Assembly: GCA_019454045.1 (NCBI GenBank)
Contig: SKCR01031868.1
Span: 149,438-213,437 of the forward strand
Source: Zanthoxylum bungeanum
Lineage: Eukaryota; Streptophyta; Magnoliopsida; Sapindales; Rutaceae
Length of the DNA: 64,000 bases
Direction of reading: 5' to 3'
The notes beneath the pieces are model-generated. The model saw only the letters and a program-made list of their open reading frames with translations. It did not search any database and was not told where the DNA came from. Positions within the stretch are counted from its first letter, which is position 1, and every line of letters begins with the position of its first letter. The position numbers were made by a program, and so were the translations under genes. Below are positions 25,303 through 36,794 of this stretch, piece after piece.

Positions 25303-25960
25303 TCATTTCTTCTTCATCTTTGCAGATTTTGAAGACTTGGCAACATTTGCCTCAGTACTTGACTTACAAGGATCCACAAGTATGGACTCGTTATATGTGA
25401 TCTCATTAAGCTGCTGGGTCAACGTAAAAGTTAACTTGTTCATAACATAGTTGCTTTTAAACTGCAGGAACCTCTTCAGAAGAGCTTCCATTATCATGGT
25501 CACCTGGCTACACTCGTCAATACGTGCTCTCAGACTGATGTCTCTTCAGAAGAGCTTCCATTATCATGGTCACCTGGCTACACTCGTCTATGGGTTTCAA
25601 CAGTGTTGAGATAGGTCATTATCCTCAAGACGTGCTCTCGGAATAATGTCTCATCTTTCATCCGAGCAGTCATCGCTGAGACCATGGCCTCATGATGTTG
25701 ACGCTCTGAAGGCTGCCCGAACATGCCCTGCAATGACTCCATCATCTGAGATGCTGAAGCCATATGTTCATGCTTTGCAGCAAGAACCTCAGACATCTCT
25801 GCTAGCAAGTAGCAGCAGGCTTTCTCATTAGCTGCGACCCATTTCTAGTAGGCATCGCATACAGCTTGGCCAGCATTTCTGGCCGGCTCGGGATGACACC
25901 CTCCGGTCAGGACAAATTTTAGGTCTTCGTAGACCAATATAACATTCATGTTACTTTTCG
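25303..25960 (-). pseudogene. Copia-1 gag (internal duplication and stops)
   Basis: The copia gag core is recognisable: YEDLKFVLTGGCHPEPA near 25930, an in-frame stop after it, then EMSEVLAAKHEHMASASQMM, MFGQPSERQHHEAMVSA and REHVLRIMTYLNTVE (25808-25578). An 80-bp stretch (about 25465-25510) is repeated at about 25545-25590, which breaks the frame. The rest is FLQFKSNYVMNKLTFTLTQQ. The upstream start lies beyond 25960, in degenerate leader sequence. Confidence 0.75.
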
Positions 25961-26201
25961 TCACTAATTTTCTCCCGTTAATTTATCATTTGAGAGTAGG
26001 AAATAATCGGAAAACCATGGCCGAAAACATAAATAAACATGCATTTAAACATTCTTCATCGCATATTAAAATCATTAAACAATTTTTGGCATAAAATTAA
26101 ACATGATGCATGAACCATATAACGAATAAGAAACCTAATAGAATACTATGGCCACTGAAAATCTACTATCATCCCACAAGTAAGTGCCGCCGTATGGTAG
26201 G
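25961..26201 (-). other. Copia-1 leader, left part
   Basis: Untranslated leader upstream of gag (minus strand), interrupted by gypsy-2; it continues at 36795. Bases 26197-26201 (gtagg) are the left duplication of gypsy-2. No gene is visible. Confidence 0.6.
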
Positions 26202-26775
26202 TGTGGAAGCAGATTTAGATCAAGGCCACAATCGAGATTTTCTTTCTGTAGGGCGCGATTGAATCCTGCAAAATAAATAAAGCGAATAAGGAGTGATCTG
26301 CCCACTGGTGTGGTGGGGACCGTGTGCACTCCGACGCTCAAGTTAGCCTATGTAGTGATGAAGTAAGATAAATAAATTAAGGTCTGATATATACCTTAAT
26401 CTAGGTTTGTGGGCCGTGAGGGCGGTCAATCGTAGAAATGTCTAGATATTCGGTGTCTAATGCTTTTCGATCCCTCTCTTTCTTGTCTTTCCTTTCTTCT
26501 TTTATAGGCTTCTCCCCGTGAATCTGCCCGTTGGAGTCGACTTTATTGAGGGTTTAATTCAGATATTTCATGATAGATAACTGAAGATCTCATCTTCTTC
26601 CCATAACTCTCGATCTTAATGGCTACATTTATGTGTCTGTTTCTTTTATATTAGCTTTGTAACTGGTGTCCGTTGATATGCATAACATCTTTAGGTATGG
26701 GCTCGATCGGTTGATGGGCTTTTGGCTTCGTCGTGAGATGTCGTTTTTGCCCTTGGGTCAATTTTGGCCCAAACA
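26202..26775 (-). repeat. 3' LTR of gypsy-2
   Basis: TGTGGAAGC to CCCAAACA, 574 bp. Just inside it the minus strand reads GGAGAGTAGGGGACAAAC, the polypurine tract that primes plus-strand synthesis (26776-26793). Compared with the 5' LTR it has A for C near the left end, T for C in the cccac-ggtgtgg block, and a different pyrimidine tract near 26470-26500. Confidence 0.93.
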
Positions 26776-27179
26776 GTTTGTCCCCTACTCTCCAAGTCTG
26801 GTAGTCCTAGGCTTGAAGAGTATCCGTCATGTCGTATGAATCTTTATGAGTAGCTTTATACGTCTGTACCACGATGATTTAGGAATAAATTTGATTTGGG
26901 TGTCGCAGAGTGCAAATGAAATGCCATGGGTTTATCCTTGGTTGGGATAAACCCCAAATCCATATTAAGCATGATTGAATCCACTTTTTATATGTCGTGT
27001 GAATTGGGAATGCCCTTCGTTCTGTCGAGGAAGATGGGGGTCTCTGGTTGACCAAACTGTATATTGGGAGGAGCTTTATTTGACACACTCGTATGAGATG
27101 TGGTTATCATATTCTGATCTGGAATTGACACAAATTCTATGGGGATGACCCCTCTGGCTTTTACCCGACGACTTGGTCG

Positions 27180-28010
27180 TATGAAGAGTGGATATCAGTG
27201 CCTATATTTGACTCGACGTGAGTTAAAAAAAAACGGTATGTCCTGTTGGCTTAGTCCGTAGACTTCACTTTTGACTCTACATGAATCGAACTGGGGGATG
27301 TCCCCTGTCGACTGAACCGAGAAATGTTCAGGGGCGATTTTCACTCGACATTGTCGTATGAGAAGAGTGAGTAGCAAATTTCATCTGACTCGTCATGAGT
27401 CAATCTGGGGGATGTCCCCTGTCGACTGAACCAGGAAGTGGTTCAGGGGCGATTTTCACTCGACATTGTCGTATGAGAAGAGTGAGTAGCAAATTTCATC
27501 TGACTCGTCATGAGTCAATCTGGGGGATGTCCCCTGTCGACTGAACCAGGAAGTGGTTCAGGGGCGATTTTCACTCGACATTGTCGTATGAGAAGAGTGA
27601 GTAGCAAATTTCATCTGACTCGTCATGAGTCAATCTGGGGGATGTCCCCTGTCGACTGAACCAGGAAGTGGTTCAGGGGCGATTTTCACTCGACATTGTC
27701 GTATGAGAAGAGTGAGTAGCAAATTTCATCTGACTCGTCATGAGTCAATCTGGGGGATGTCCCCTGTCGACTGAACCAGGAAGTGGTTCAGGGGCGATTT
27801 TCACTCGACATTGTCGTATGAGAAGAGAATGAGTAGCAAATTTCATCTGACTCGTCATGAGTCAATCTGGGGGATGTCCCCTGTCGACTGAACCAGGAAG
27901 TGATTCAGGGGCGATTTTCACTCGACATTGTCGTATGAGAAGAGTGAGTAGCAATTTTCATCTTACTCGACAGAAATTAATCTGGGGGGATATCTCCTGT
28001 TGACGTCCAA
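27180..28010. repeat. 115-bp tandem array in the gypsy-2 3' region
   Basis: The word ggggatgtcccctgtcgactg recurs with ends at 27300, 27414, 27529, 27644, 27759 and 27876, i.e. periods of 114, 115, 115, 115 and 117 bp, with a decayed further unit near 27990. The central copies are almost identical. Each unit also holds cgacattgtcgtatgagaag and a gactcgtcatgagtc palindrome. The unit shares its core with the 143-bp array of gypsy-3 but has another length. Confidence 0.93.
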
Positions 28011-28386
28011 CGCTCTGTTTTTTATACCTAGTCTATTAAGGTTGATTAGCTGCAAACCCTAGCACGTTTTACGAGGAGTTTTTGGCGGGAATATTGGCGC
28101 CAAATTTTCAGGTGTGTATAAATATGTTGGAGGAGTCTCATTTCTCCTCATTTGGAAGTCGAGTAAGGAAAGCTCTCAAGCGTTTTCCTAAGGTATTCTT
28201 CAAAACTTCTTCTTGTTCTTCATTTTCCTATAGCATTCATAGTGTAGATTCAAGTTGTTCTTGGGTGATTTTGGTGTTTGATCCTTGGGTTTGTGTGATC
28301 TAGTTTTCAAAGTTGTTTACTAGATTTGATCTTTTGGAAGTAGGATTTTAGGGGGTTAATTTGTTTACATGCTTGTCGTCTGGAGA

Positions 28387-30617
28387 ATGTCGAGTGGGGA
28401 GTCTTTAGGCAGCTTAGGTGTAAAAATTGACAGTTACGTCGAGTCGTCAAGCGAAACGGAGGAGGACGTAACACGTCAAGATTGGTCGTACGATAGGTTG
28501 ATCGAGAGTGGTGTGTTTACCTTGGCTGTGTCTCCCCGTGAGGTTCCTACCGAAGCCATTCCGCTGAGGTCGTTGCCTGCTATAGGTGAGTCGAGTGAAT
28601 TTCCAAGCACTAGTGAACCTACAAACATACTATCCAAGAATCCTGCCAGTCGTTTGACTGGGAAGATGTTGAGAGAAATTAGCTGTATGTACAGATTTCC
28701 TGATTCATTGGAATTGCGGGTACCAGCGCCAACAGAAAGAATTGACCACAAGGTTCCAGGTTGGATAGGGTTTTACATTCGTCCGTTTCAGGTAGGATTG
28801 AGGTTTCCTATCCCAAGATTGGTTTGGGAAGTGCTCAATCACTTTGAAATCGCTCCATCCCAACTCATGCCGAATGCATGGAGGATTCTATTGTCGATTG
28901 AATGTTTGTCTTTTGAGTTGGGAGTATTATTTGAGGTAAATGACGTCTTAGAGACATACTACCTGAAGGAGCATTTGAAGGAAAAGGGGAGGTACACAAT
29001 GATCCTTCGACAGAGAAAGAAACACCTTGTTACTGGATTGCCTACCAATGATAGGGGAAGTTGGCAGTCTTATTATTTCTTTGCGAGGGGTGAGGGAATA
29101 TTTGGATTGATTGGGGCTGGTCGAATCCCTGAATTTTGGTGTCTGTCGAGTGAGTAACGTCTTTTTTTTTGAATTCTAAACCCCTAGAATATTAGCACTT
29201 ATATATTTTTTATTAACCGTGTACTTGTCGCTTGCAGATCCTCTACATAACAAGTCGTTCATTTCAACCGTTCGGTCCACCTCAAACGTTAAAGCAATCC
29301 TATCTCTGTCAGACGAGGTAAGACAGTGTAAAGCTGTTCTAGAAGAAGGTAGACTGAGGGCGACCCCGCTGTGGAAGGAGGTTTATCAGCGCGAAGAAGG
29401 TAAAATTCTGGCCCCTACTAACAACGTCTTGGCTGTGATAAACTGTAGGTGGTCGATTCGAAATTTGTATGGAGTGAACAAATATCGAGAGCCCCTAAAA
29501 ACTGAAGAATTTTTGTGCGCAGAGGAAATGATGACGGGCCCATTCACAGTCGCATCACTCGATGAAATGAAGAACCGTAGAAAGTCAAGAAAGATGAAAA
29601 AGAGAGAGACTGAGGTTGAAAGGGGAACTGAATCTCAGCCCCGAGAGGTGGCCGGAGTCGAGGAAAAAGGTAGGTCGGATGAAATAACTCCGTCGTCTGG
29701 GAAGAAGAGAAGGCTATCACAGAGGTGGAGACTGAAGAAGATACAGACACCCTAATTCTGAAAGTCCCAAAGGAGTCGACCGCCATCTCGGACCCTTCAA
29801 GTATTGATTCATTCGTCAATGGACTCCTACTCCAAGGCGACGAGGTAAGATTAGCGCAGATTGGGCCAACAGAAGCTATGAAGAAAGCCATATCTTTGAA
29901 CTACCAAGTGAGTTTTTTTTTTTTTTTTTTTTTTTTTTTGTCGAATGAAATTCTAACTTAAACGGTTTTTAGGCTTTGGAGTGCAGTTTATTTCTACGAA
30001 AGAACGCCGAGTCTAATCAAAGGAGGGTGAAGGAGTTGGAGAAGTCATTATCGACAGCCAAGAAAGAGTCGTCTGAGCTCAGATCGGGACTACTCGCATC
30101 GCAGAGGAAAGAGAAAGTTCTGGAGAGGGAGTTAAAAGAGACGAAGGCCACTCTGAAATTAGAGAAAGAAACTGCTGAAATGACTATTGAAGGTTACAAA
30201 GAAGGTTTTGCAAATGTGAAGAAGGAAAATGAGATGCTTTTGGAGCAAATGGAAGACATCGTCGTAGAGTCAATGCTGAAGAATAGATACGATTTGATGA
30301 AGGAGTACGTTGAAGGAAAGAATGTCGACTGGAAGCCAGAGAAATGGATTCGGGCGTATGAAAGGCGTTCTGCAGGAATTCAATCGTCGTCGGAAGAGGA
30401 AGAAGAAGAAACTAGAGCCGAGGTGGATATTGAGAGAGAGGAAGCCGCGCCTGATCCTCTTAACGTGGAGGCGTTGAAGGAAGTAGAGCAAGGGAAAGAA
30501 GAAAAAGAAATAATTGGACAAGTGGCAAATCAGCCGGAGGCTATGATTGTGGAGTTTGAGGGAGACGTCGTTGTCGCTACGGACACAACGACTGGCGCAG
30601 AAAGGGATAATCCCTAA
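28387..30617 (+). CDS. Antisense spliced gene of gypsy-2 (PF04195-like protein)
   Basis: The gene runs opposite to gag-pol. Predicted exons are 28387-29149, 29238-29907 and 29973-30617. Intron 1 (gtgagtaacg ... cttgcag) joins phase-1 codons in frame; intron 2 (gtgagttt ... tttttag, T-rich) is phase 0. One frame change near 29700 in exon 2 is an indel or an unrecognised splice. Residues about 130-200 (GWIGFYIRPFQVGLRFPIPR, LNHFEIAPSQLMPNAWRILL) resemble the plant 'putative gypsy type transposon' domain. The last exon is a long charged coiled coil (AKKESSELRSGLLASQRKEK and on) with an acidic tail. The start at 28387 (gagaATGTCG) was preferred over 28369. Antisense extra ORFs are reported from Tat-type elements; their role is unknown. 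Confidence 0.75.
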
Positions 30618-30886
30618 ACTGAATGGCACTTAACTAGAACTTTGTTTGTAAAGTTTCTAATTAACACCAAATGTTATTTTGAACAATTGACGTTATGTAT
30701 ATATACGACGTTGGGAGTCGTTTATTTCAAACAGGATGGAGTTATTTCAAATTGAATGGAGCAAGGGTCCAATGAACAACTTTTATTGCAACTTGTCGAA
30801 TAATCACTACAATCGCCTTTCTCTACTAACAGTACGACTATTCTAAAAGTAAATTGGTATAGAACTAATCAACTTAAGCATGAATG

Positions 30887-32015
30887 TTACCGGATAAACT
30901 TCTTGAGGTGCATTGCATTCCAACTATTGCGCACCGGATTTCCTTCCAATGTCTGTAACTTGTAAGCTCCTTTGCCAACCACCCCAGTTATTAGATAAGG
31001 GCCTTCCCAATTAGGGCCCAATTTCCCATCTCCATCTTCCTTCGTGTTCTGAAACACTCTACGTAGGACCCAGTCTCCAGAATTGAATGTCCGAGTCCTG
31101 ACATTTTTGTTGAAGTACTTAGAGATTTTCTGTCGATAAGCAGCCAGTCGAATGGATGCGTTGTCTCTTGTCTCATCAATCGTGTCGAGATTGAAGTTCA
31201 TCAGTTGTTGATTACTTTCATCGTCGAGCCATTGGCATCGTGCAGAAGGGATGAGTTCCTCTGTTGGAATTACTGCTTCCGTACCAAAAGCCAAGGCGAA
31301 AGGAGTTTCGCCTGTTGAAGATCTGGTCGTAGTACGATATGACCACAAGACTCCTGGTAATTCTTCCGCCCATGCGCCTTTAGCCTTCTCCAATCTCTTC
31401 TTCATCGTGTTAATGATTGTCTTATTAGACGACTCTGCTTGACCATTTGATTGTGGAAAGCGTGGTGTGGAAAAGTTCAACTTGATGCCCCAGTTCCTGC
31501 AAAAATTCTGAAAATGATGGCTAATGAATTGTGAGCCATTGTCCGTTACAATTTCCTTTGGTATGCCGAATCGACATATGATATTCTTCCATATGAACGT
31601 TTGAACCTCCTTGTCGCGCACCCTGGCATAAGCTTCTGCCTCTATCCATTTCGAGTAATAATCTGTCATTACGAGCAAGTAAACACGTTGGCCCGGTGCT
31701 ACTGGGAGTTTTCCAACAATGTCCATGCCCCATTTCATGAATGGCCAAGGGGACAGAATTGGATTCAACCTTTCAGGAGGTAGATGGGAAACAGGTGCGA
31801 ATCTCTGGCACTTGTCGCATTTTTTGGTGAATTCAACAGAATCTTGTCTCATTGTCGGCCAGTAATAACCTGTCGAATGGGCTCGAAGAGCTAGACTTCT
31901 ACCGCCAGAGTGGTTCCCACATTCCCCCTCATGCAATTCGGATAACACATGTTGAGCTTCATCATCTGCTAGGCATTTCAAATACGGCCCTGAAAATGAC
32001 CTTCTCAGTAACTGA
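30887..32015 (-). pseudogene. Gypsy-2 integrase
   Basis: The open frame 31981-30887 gives 364 residues; homologous sequence extends upstream to about 32015 across a one-base frameshift. The HHCC region includes HEGECGNHSGGRSLALRAHS and KKCDKCQRF. The core has all three catalytic residues: MDIVGKLPV, EIVTDNGSQF and QSNGQAESSNKTI. The C-terminal part carries the GPY-like LGPNWEGPYLITGVVGKGAY and ends HLKKFIR. The domain itself looks functional; only its fusion to RNase H is broken. It inserts element cDNA into chromosomes. Confidence 0.9.
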
Positions 32016-34065
32016 CCTTCAAATACACAAACCTGGCTGACTGTCTCTGCAATTTCCTAGCCTCTACCCTGTCGTCTGGAAGCTGTCCACTTTGTAAATA
32101 TTGAATGATAGGAATCATCCAATTGTCGTCTGAGCTGATACTAGCTAAAATTTTCTCTTCCTTCCAGATTGCTGGCCAATTCAAATAAACTACGGGAATT
32201 GATCGTGGTTCGTCTCCTTCCATACTCGATCCCAGGGTTGCCAAAGCATCTGCTTGGGAATTCTCGCTCCTTGGTACTTGGGTTATTGAGAACTTGTCGA
32301 ATGCAATTCGGATATCATTTACCTTCTGTAAATAGGAAGCCATCGCCAATCCCCTTGCATGATAAGATCCCTTGATTTGATTGACGATCAACTGAGAATC
32401 TGATGTTACTTCGATCTCCCTCGCACCTAATTCCTTTGCCAATAATAATCCCGCGATCAAAGCTTCATATTCGGCTTCATTGTTTGTTACTCTGAAACCG
32501 CATTTAACAGCCTGTTGCATAATGTCGCCTGAAGGAGAAGTAATTACCATTCCAAGACCGCATCCCTTCTTATTACTTGATCCGTCCACCGCTAATTTCC
32601 AAGGATTTGTCGGCTGAATTGAATTTATTTCAGCTTCAGCTGCTGCCATCATACTGGGTGTGAAGTCGGCAACAAAGTCGGCCAATGCTTGGGATTTAAT
32701 AGCAGTTCTCGGCTTGTAGTCTATGTCGTGCTCCCCTAACTCAATTGCCCACTTCATCAGTCTTCCAGATAGCTCAGGTTTGTGGAGAATGCTCCTCAAA
32801 GGGTATGTCGTGTACACTGTGATTGCATGTCCCTGGAAATAGGGTCTAAGCTTTCTTGCGGCTGTGACAAGTGCGAAGACCAATTTCTCCATTAGCGGGT
32901 AGCGAGTCTCTGTCCCCAGCAATGCCTTGCTTACGTAGTAGACTGGTTGTTGACCCCCTGATTCTTCTCTTATTAAAACTCCACTGACCGCGTGCTCTGA
33001 GACCCCCAAATAAAGGTAGAGCCTCTCATGGGCTAGCGGCTTTGACAGCAGGGGCGGTGTGGTCAAATATTGCTTGAGCTGCTTCAGTGCTTCTTCACAA
33101 GCAGCAGTCCATTCGAACTTTCCTGCTTTTTTCAAGGCAGTGAAGAATAGAAAACTTTTATCTGTAGATTTAGAGATGAACCTGTTTAAAGCCGCGATTC
33201 TGCCTGTGAGTCGCATGATATCTTTTGGGCTGGAAGGGGAAGGTATGTCGAGGATGGATCTAATCTGTTCTGGGTTTGCTTCAATGCCCCGTCGTGTGAC
33301 TATGTACCCAAGGAATTTTCCTGAAGCGACACCGAATGCACATTTAGTAGGGTTTAATTTCATTCCATACCTGTCCATGATGTCGAAGGCTTCTTCCAAA
33401 TTGCTAAGATGTTGCTCTGACTTGGTTGATTTTACCAACATGTCGTCGATATAAACCTCCATAGTTTTCCCAATCTGTCGATCAAACATCTTGCTGACCA
33501 TTCGCTGATACGTTGCTCCTGCGTTCTTCAGGCCAAAGGGCATGACCTTGTAGCAGAATATTCCCCGATTCGTAACAAAAGCTGTCTTCTCCTGATCCTG
33601 GGGATGCATGAGGATCTGGTTGTAGCCAGAATACGCATCCATGAAGCTTAGCAGTTCATGCCCTGCAGTCGCGTCCACCATTGAATCAATATGCGGTAAT
33701 GGATAAGAATCTTTGGGACAGGCTTTATTGAGATCTGTGAAGTCAATGCAGACTCTCCATTTCCCATTCTTCTTCTTCACCACTACTACATTTGCAAGCC
33801 ACTCGGGAAACTGCACTTCTCTAACCGCTCCGTTCTGTAACAATTTCTGCACTTCGTCGTCAATAATCCGATTTCTCTCTGGAGCGAACTTCCTTCTTTT
33901 CTGCCTGACAGGAGAATGGTTTGGATCCACATGCAACTCGTGTGTGATGAGCTCCGGATCAATGCCAACCATATCTGTGTGTGACCATGCAAAGGTGTCG
34001 TGTCGTTTCTTCAAGAATTCCACTAACTCTGTTCGTATCTTTGGGTCTAAACCGGCTCCAATCAA
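32005..34065 (-). pseudogene. Gypsy-2 reverse transcriptase and RNase H
   Basis: A 686-residue uninterrupted frame. RT: KKKNGKWRVCIDFTDLNKAC, FMDAYSGYNQILMHP, then VMPFGLKNAGATYQRMVSKM and the catalytic VYIDDMLVKS. Connection region: YYVSKALLGTETRYPLMEK. RNase H: first aspartate in LAVDGSSNKKG, glutamate in NNEAEYEALIAG, third in VTSDSQLIVNQ, last in NSQADALATLGSS. All are present. The frame ends early (FVYLKVSY then stop) because of a one-base loss near 32015; the integrase frame follows. Upstream the sequence is continuous with protease from about 34160. Confidence 0.9.
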
Positions 34066-34164
34066 AGCTTTGTGATCTGTGAACTGTGGATGAATCTGGA
34101 CCTCGTCAAGTTTCTCTATATTTGGTAAAGTTTGCTCCGATGCGCAAGGCCCAGACGGTAATTG

Positions 34165-34428
34165 CTATGCTGAATCAACTTTAGACTTCAATGTCGTTTG
34201 GTAGCAGCTCCTTGACGCCAAACGATCCCCCCGAATCTCCTGAATCCCCCATTTAGTGGGAAATTTAATTACCTGGTGGTAGGTAGACGAAACCGCCCTC
34301 ATGTCGTGAATCCAGGGCCTGCCCATGATCAAGTTGTAAGCCGAAGGGCTATCCAACACCAAGAAGGTAGTTAACTTATTGACAACATTATCCAATTCTA
34401 CTTCCCATGTCGGATAGAGCACTGGCAA
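34165..34428 (-). pseudogene. Gypsy-2 protease, C-terminal part
   Basis: The 87-residue frame contains [20 protein letters not shown], the C-terminal half of a Tat-type retropepsin. The N-terminal half with the active-site [14 protein letters not shown] is at the end of the gag frame (about 34410-34470). The two halves are in different frames, and the intervening flap region is shorter than usual, so a deletion with a frameshift has broken the enzyme. Confidence 0.82.
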
Positions 34429-36148
34429 AAATTATGTTTGCTGAGGAGCCAGTGTCGATCAGCACACGCTTGACCATGAAATTAGCCACTTGCAGGGAAA
34501 TGACCAAAGCATCATGGTGTGGATTCAAATCAAGTGAATCCCCGCTGTCTGGAAACTCGATTAGCAAACCTGTGGTGGTTCTCTCCACAGACATTAAGGT
34601 GTGAGACGCGTTGGTCGCCAGAGCCCTTGAATGTCTTTTTGCTGCCGAATAGGTTGCCCCACTAATTCCTGATCCTCCTGAAATCACATTAACAGTGTTA
34701 TTAATAGGGGGCGGCTGGGTTGGATTATCCCCCTGTCTGTCTCTTTCATCCCTACGAGTCAATGTAGCTTTCCCCTTGTCGGTAAGTAAATCTTTCAAAA
34801 ATCCTTTATTCAATAATTCCAACACTTCTAGTCTCAATGCTACGCATTCGGCGGTCGTGTGACCGTAGTCCCTGTGGAACTCACACCACTTCTTAGTGTC
34901 TTTTTTTGACGAACTATCCCTGGATCGTGGAGGCCATTTTACCTCATTTCCCAACTTCTTGAGTACCGAAACCAATTCTCCGGGAGAAATCGTGAAATTG
35001 TAGTCCGGAAGTCGAGGCTTGCTTGCAGGTAGATCCTCCCGATCTTTATACGGTCTTCGTCGTGTGTCCGAATTCCTGTTGTGTGGTCGCCATTCATCCC
35101 TATGTAGGTTCCTTCTTTCAGCTGAGGAGGGGAAATCTGACCTGGGTCGTCTGAAAGTAGTATGCCTTCGGTCTACTCGTGAATTGGTTTCATCTACTTT
35201 TTTCTTATTCCTTTTATCCTCTTCCCACCTGATCTCTACTTGAGCTCTTGCCATTACCTGGTCCATCGTGCAGCATCTGAATTTTGTCAATTTCTTATAA
35301 AGACAACTATCATAAAGAAGACCATTCCTGAATGCCTCGACCGCCGTGGGGTGATGGAGATCGGGAATGGTTATCCGTTCGCGGTTAAACCGGGCAACGT
35401 AGCTTCGTAGTGACTCTCCTTTCCTTTGCTGAATTGAGTTAAGGTCGTCTGTTGTCTTCTCCAGCTTGCACGAACTCGCAAAGTGTTGTACGAACTTGTC
35501 CGCCAATTCCTGATACGACTTAATAGATCTGCATGGGAGATTGATAAACCATGTTAAAGCTGGCCCAGCCAGAGTTTCCCCAAAACACCTGCACATTCCT
35601 GCTTCCCATTGGCTCGGGGATAAGCCGGTTGACATCATTTTAAATTTATAGTGAATAACATGGTCGTCAGGATCTGTAGTCCCATCATATTGCTTCATTT
35701 CTGGTGGGCTGAATTTTCGCGGCAATTCAACTGCTACAATTGACTCGTCGAATGGTGTGTCTGAAATTGCCCCGGCCCTGCTTTTCCTAATCGGAAGTTT
35801 CACTCCTGGTAGTCTTGACAAAATTGCTTCTTTGAATTCCACCATCTCCCTCCTGATTGAATTGGCCATTAGATGGGTCTGATCCATAGGTAGAGTAGCT
35901 GGAGGCTGGTTGCTTTCTGGCTCGCCTGATATAGGGGGAACAATTGGATTGCTTTGGTTACCTCCACTGCTGGTCTGGCCTTGGAGGTGATGTTGCGGGT
36001 CGGATGACAGGTGATCCAACCTTTGCCGTAAACTTTCATTCGAAATTCGCATCGTCGAATTTTCTTCTTCAAGAACTTTGAGTCGTTCTTGGAGTGTGGC
36101 TAGTTGTGTCGCCAATTGGTCCGGCATTTGTTCGTTGTTTGAGGCCAT
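34388..36148 (-). CDS. Gypsy-2 gag with protease start
   Basis: 586 residues from [20 protein letters not shown]. Residues 10-48 form a leucine-rich coiled coil. A low-complexity linker is followed by the gag domain (about 150-290): [56 protein letters not shown] basic region and a CX2HX4HX4C knuckle ([15 protein letters not shown]) come next. The last 40 residues enter protease ([11 protein letters not shown]) before the frame is lost. The start sits about 70 bp downstream of the 5' LTR, typical for this lineage. Gag is otherwise intact. Confidence 0.87.
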   Translation of the reverse strand: MASNNEQMPDQLATQLATLQERLKVLEEENSTMRISNESLRQRLDHLSSDPQHHLQGQTSSGGNQSNPIVPPISGEPESNQPPATLPMDQTHLMANSIRREMVEFKEAILSRLPGVKLPIRKSRAGAISDTPFDESIVAVELPRKFSPPEMKQYDGTTDPDDHVIHYKFKMMSTGLSPSQWEAGMCRCFGETLAGPALTWFINLPCRSIKSYQELADKFVQHFASSCKLEKTTDDLNSIQQRKGESLRSYVARFNRERITIPDLHHPTAVEAFRNGLLYDSCLYKKLTKFRCCTMDQVMARAQVEIRWEEDKRNKKKVDETNSRVDRRHTTFRRPRSDFPSSAERRNLHRDEWRPHNRNSDTRRRPYKDREDLPASKPRLPDYNFTISPGELVSVLKKLGNEVKWPPRSRDSSSKKDTKKWCEFHRDYGHTTAECVALRLEVLELLNKGFLKDLLTDKGKATLTRRDERDRQGDNPTQPPPINNTVNVISGGSGISGATYSAAKRHSRALATNASHTLMSVERTTTGLLIEFPDSGDSLDLNPHHDALVISLQVANFMVKRVLIDTGSSANIIFASALSDMGSRIG

Positions 36149-36198
36149 TCTTGATTGGTCTGATTGAATGCTTTACTTCTGCGCGATTCGATTGTCGA

Positions 36199-36216
36199 GC
36201 CCCACGGTGGGCGCCA
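36199..36216 (-). other. Primer-binding site of gypsy-2
   Basis: The minus strand reads TGGCGCCCACCGTGGGGC, three bases inside the 5' LTR. The form is common in plant Ty3/gypsy elements of the Tat group. The priming tRNA was not determined. Confidence 0.8.
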
Positions 36217-36219
36217 AAT

Positions 36220-36794
36220 TGTGGACGCAGATTTAGATCAAGGCCACAATCGAGATTTTCTTTCTGTAGGGCGCGATTGAATCCTGCAAAATAAATAAAG
36301 CGAATAAGGAGTGATCTGCCCACCGGTGTGGTGGGGACCGTGTGCACTCCGACGCTCAAGTTAGCCTATGTAGTGATGAAGTAAGATAAATAAATTAAGG
36401 TCTGATATATACCTTAATCTAGGTTTGTGGGCCGTGAGGGCGGTCAATCGTAGAAATGTCTAGATATTCGGTGTCTAATGCTTTTCGATCCTTTTTCTTG
36501 TCTTTCCTTCCTTTCTTCTTTTATAGGCTTCTCCCCGTGAATCTGCCCGTTGGAGTCGACTTTATTGAGGGTTTAATTCAGATATTTCATGATAGATAAC
36601 TGAAGATCTCATCTTCTTCCCATAACTCTCGATCTTAATGGCTACATTTATGTGTCTGTTTCTTTTATATTAGCTTTGTAACTGGTGTCCGTTGATATGC
36701 ATAACATCTTTAGGTATGGGCTCGATCGGTTGATGGGCTTTTGGCTTCGTCGTGAGATGTCGTTTTTGCCCTTGGGTCAATTTTGGCCCAAACA
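36220..36794 (-). repeat. 5' LTR of gypsy-2
   Basis: 575 bp, TGTGGACGC to CCCAAACA, nearly identical to the 3' LTR. It is followed by the gtagg duplication at 36795-36799. Confidence 0.93.

Larger units (their letters stand above)
26202..36794 (-). mobile_element. Gypsy-2: young Tat-lineage Ty3/gypsy with an extra antisense gene
   Basis: A 10,593-bp element. Its LTRs (26202-26775 and 36220-36794) differ by two clear substitutions and a small pyrimidine-tract change, and the duplication gtagg is perfect (26197-26201 and 36795-36799). The minus strand carries gag, protease, RT, RNase H and integrase. The plus strand carries a spliced gene between integrase and the 3' LTR. A 115-bp array lies in the 3' region. 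Near-identical LTRs point to a recent insertion. Lesions seen: a deletion in protease, a one-base frameshift between RNase H and integrase, and one in the antisense gene. Confidence 0.93.

Noticed and set aside
27180..28010. CRISPR-like regular array
   Set aside because: Units are contiguous 115-bp tandem copies without unique spacers, inside a plant retrotransposon.
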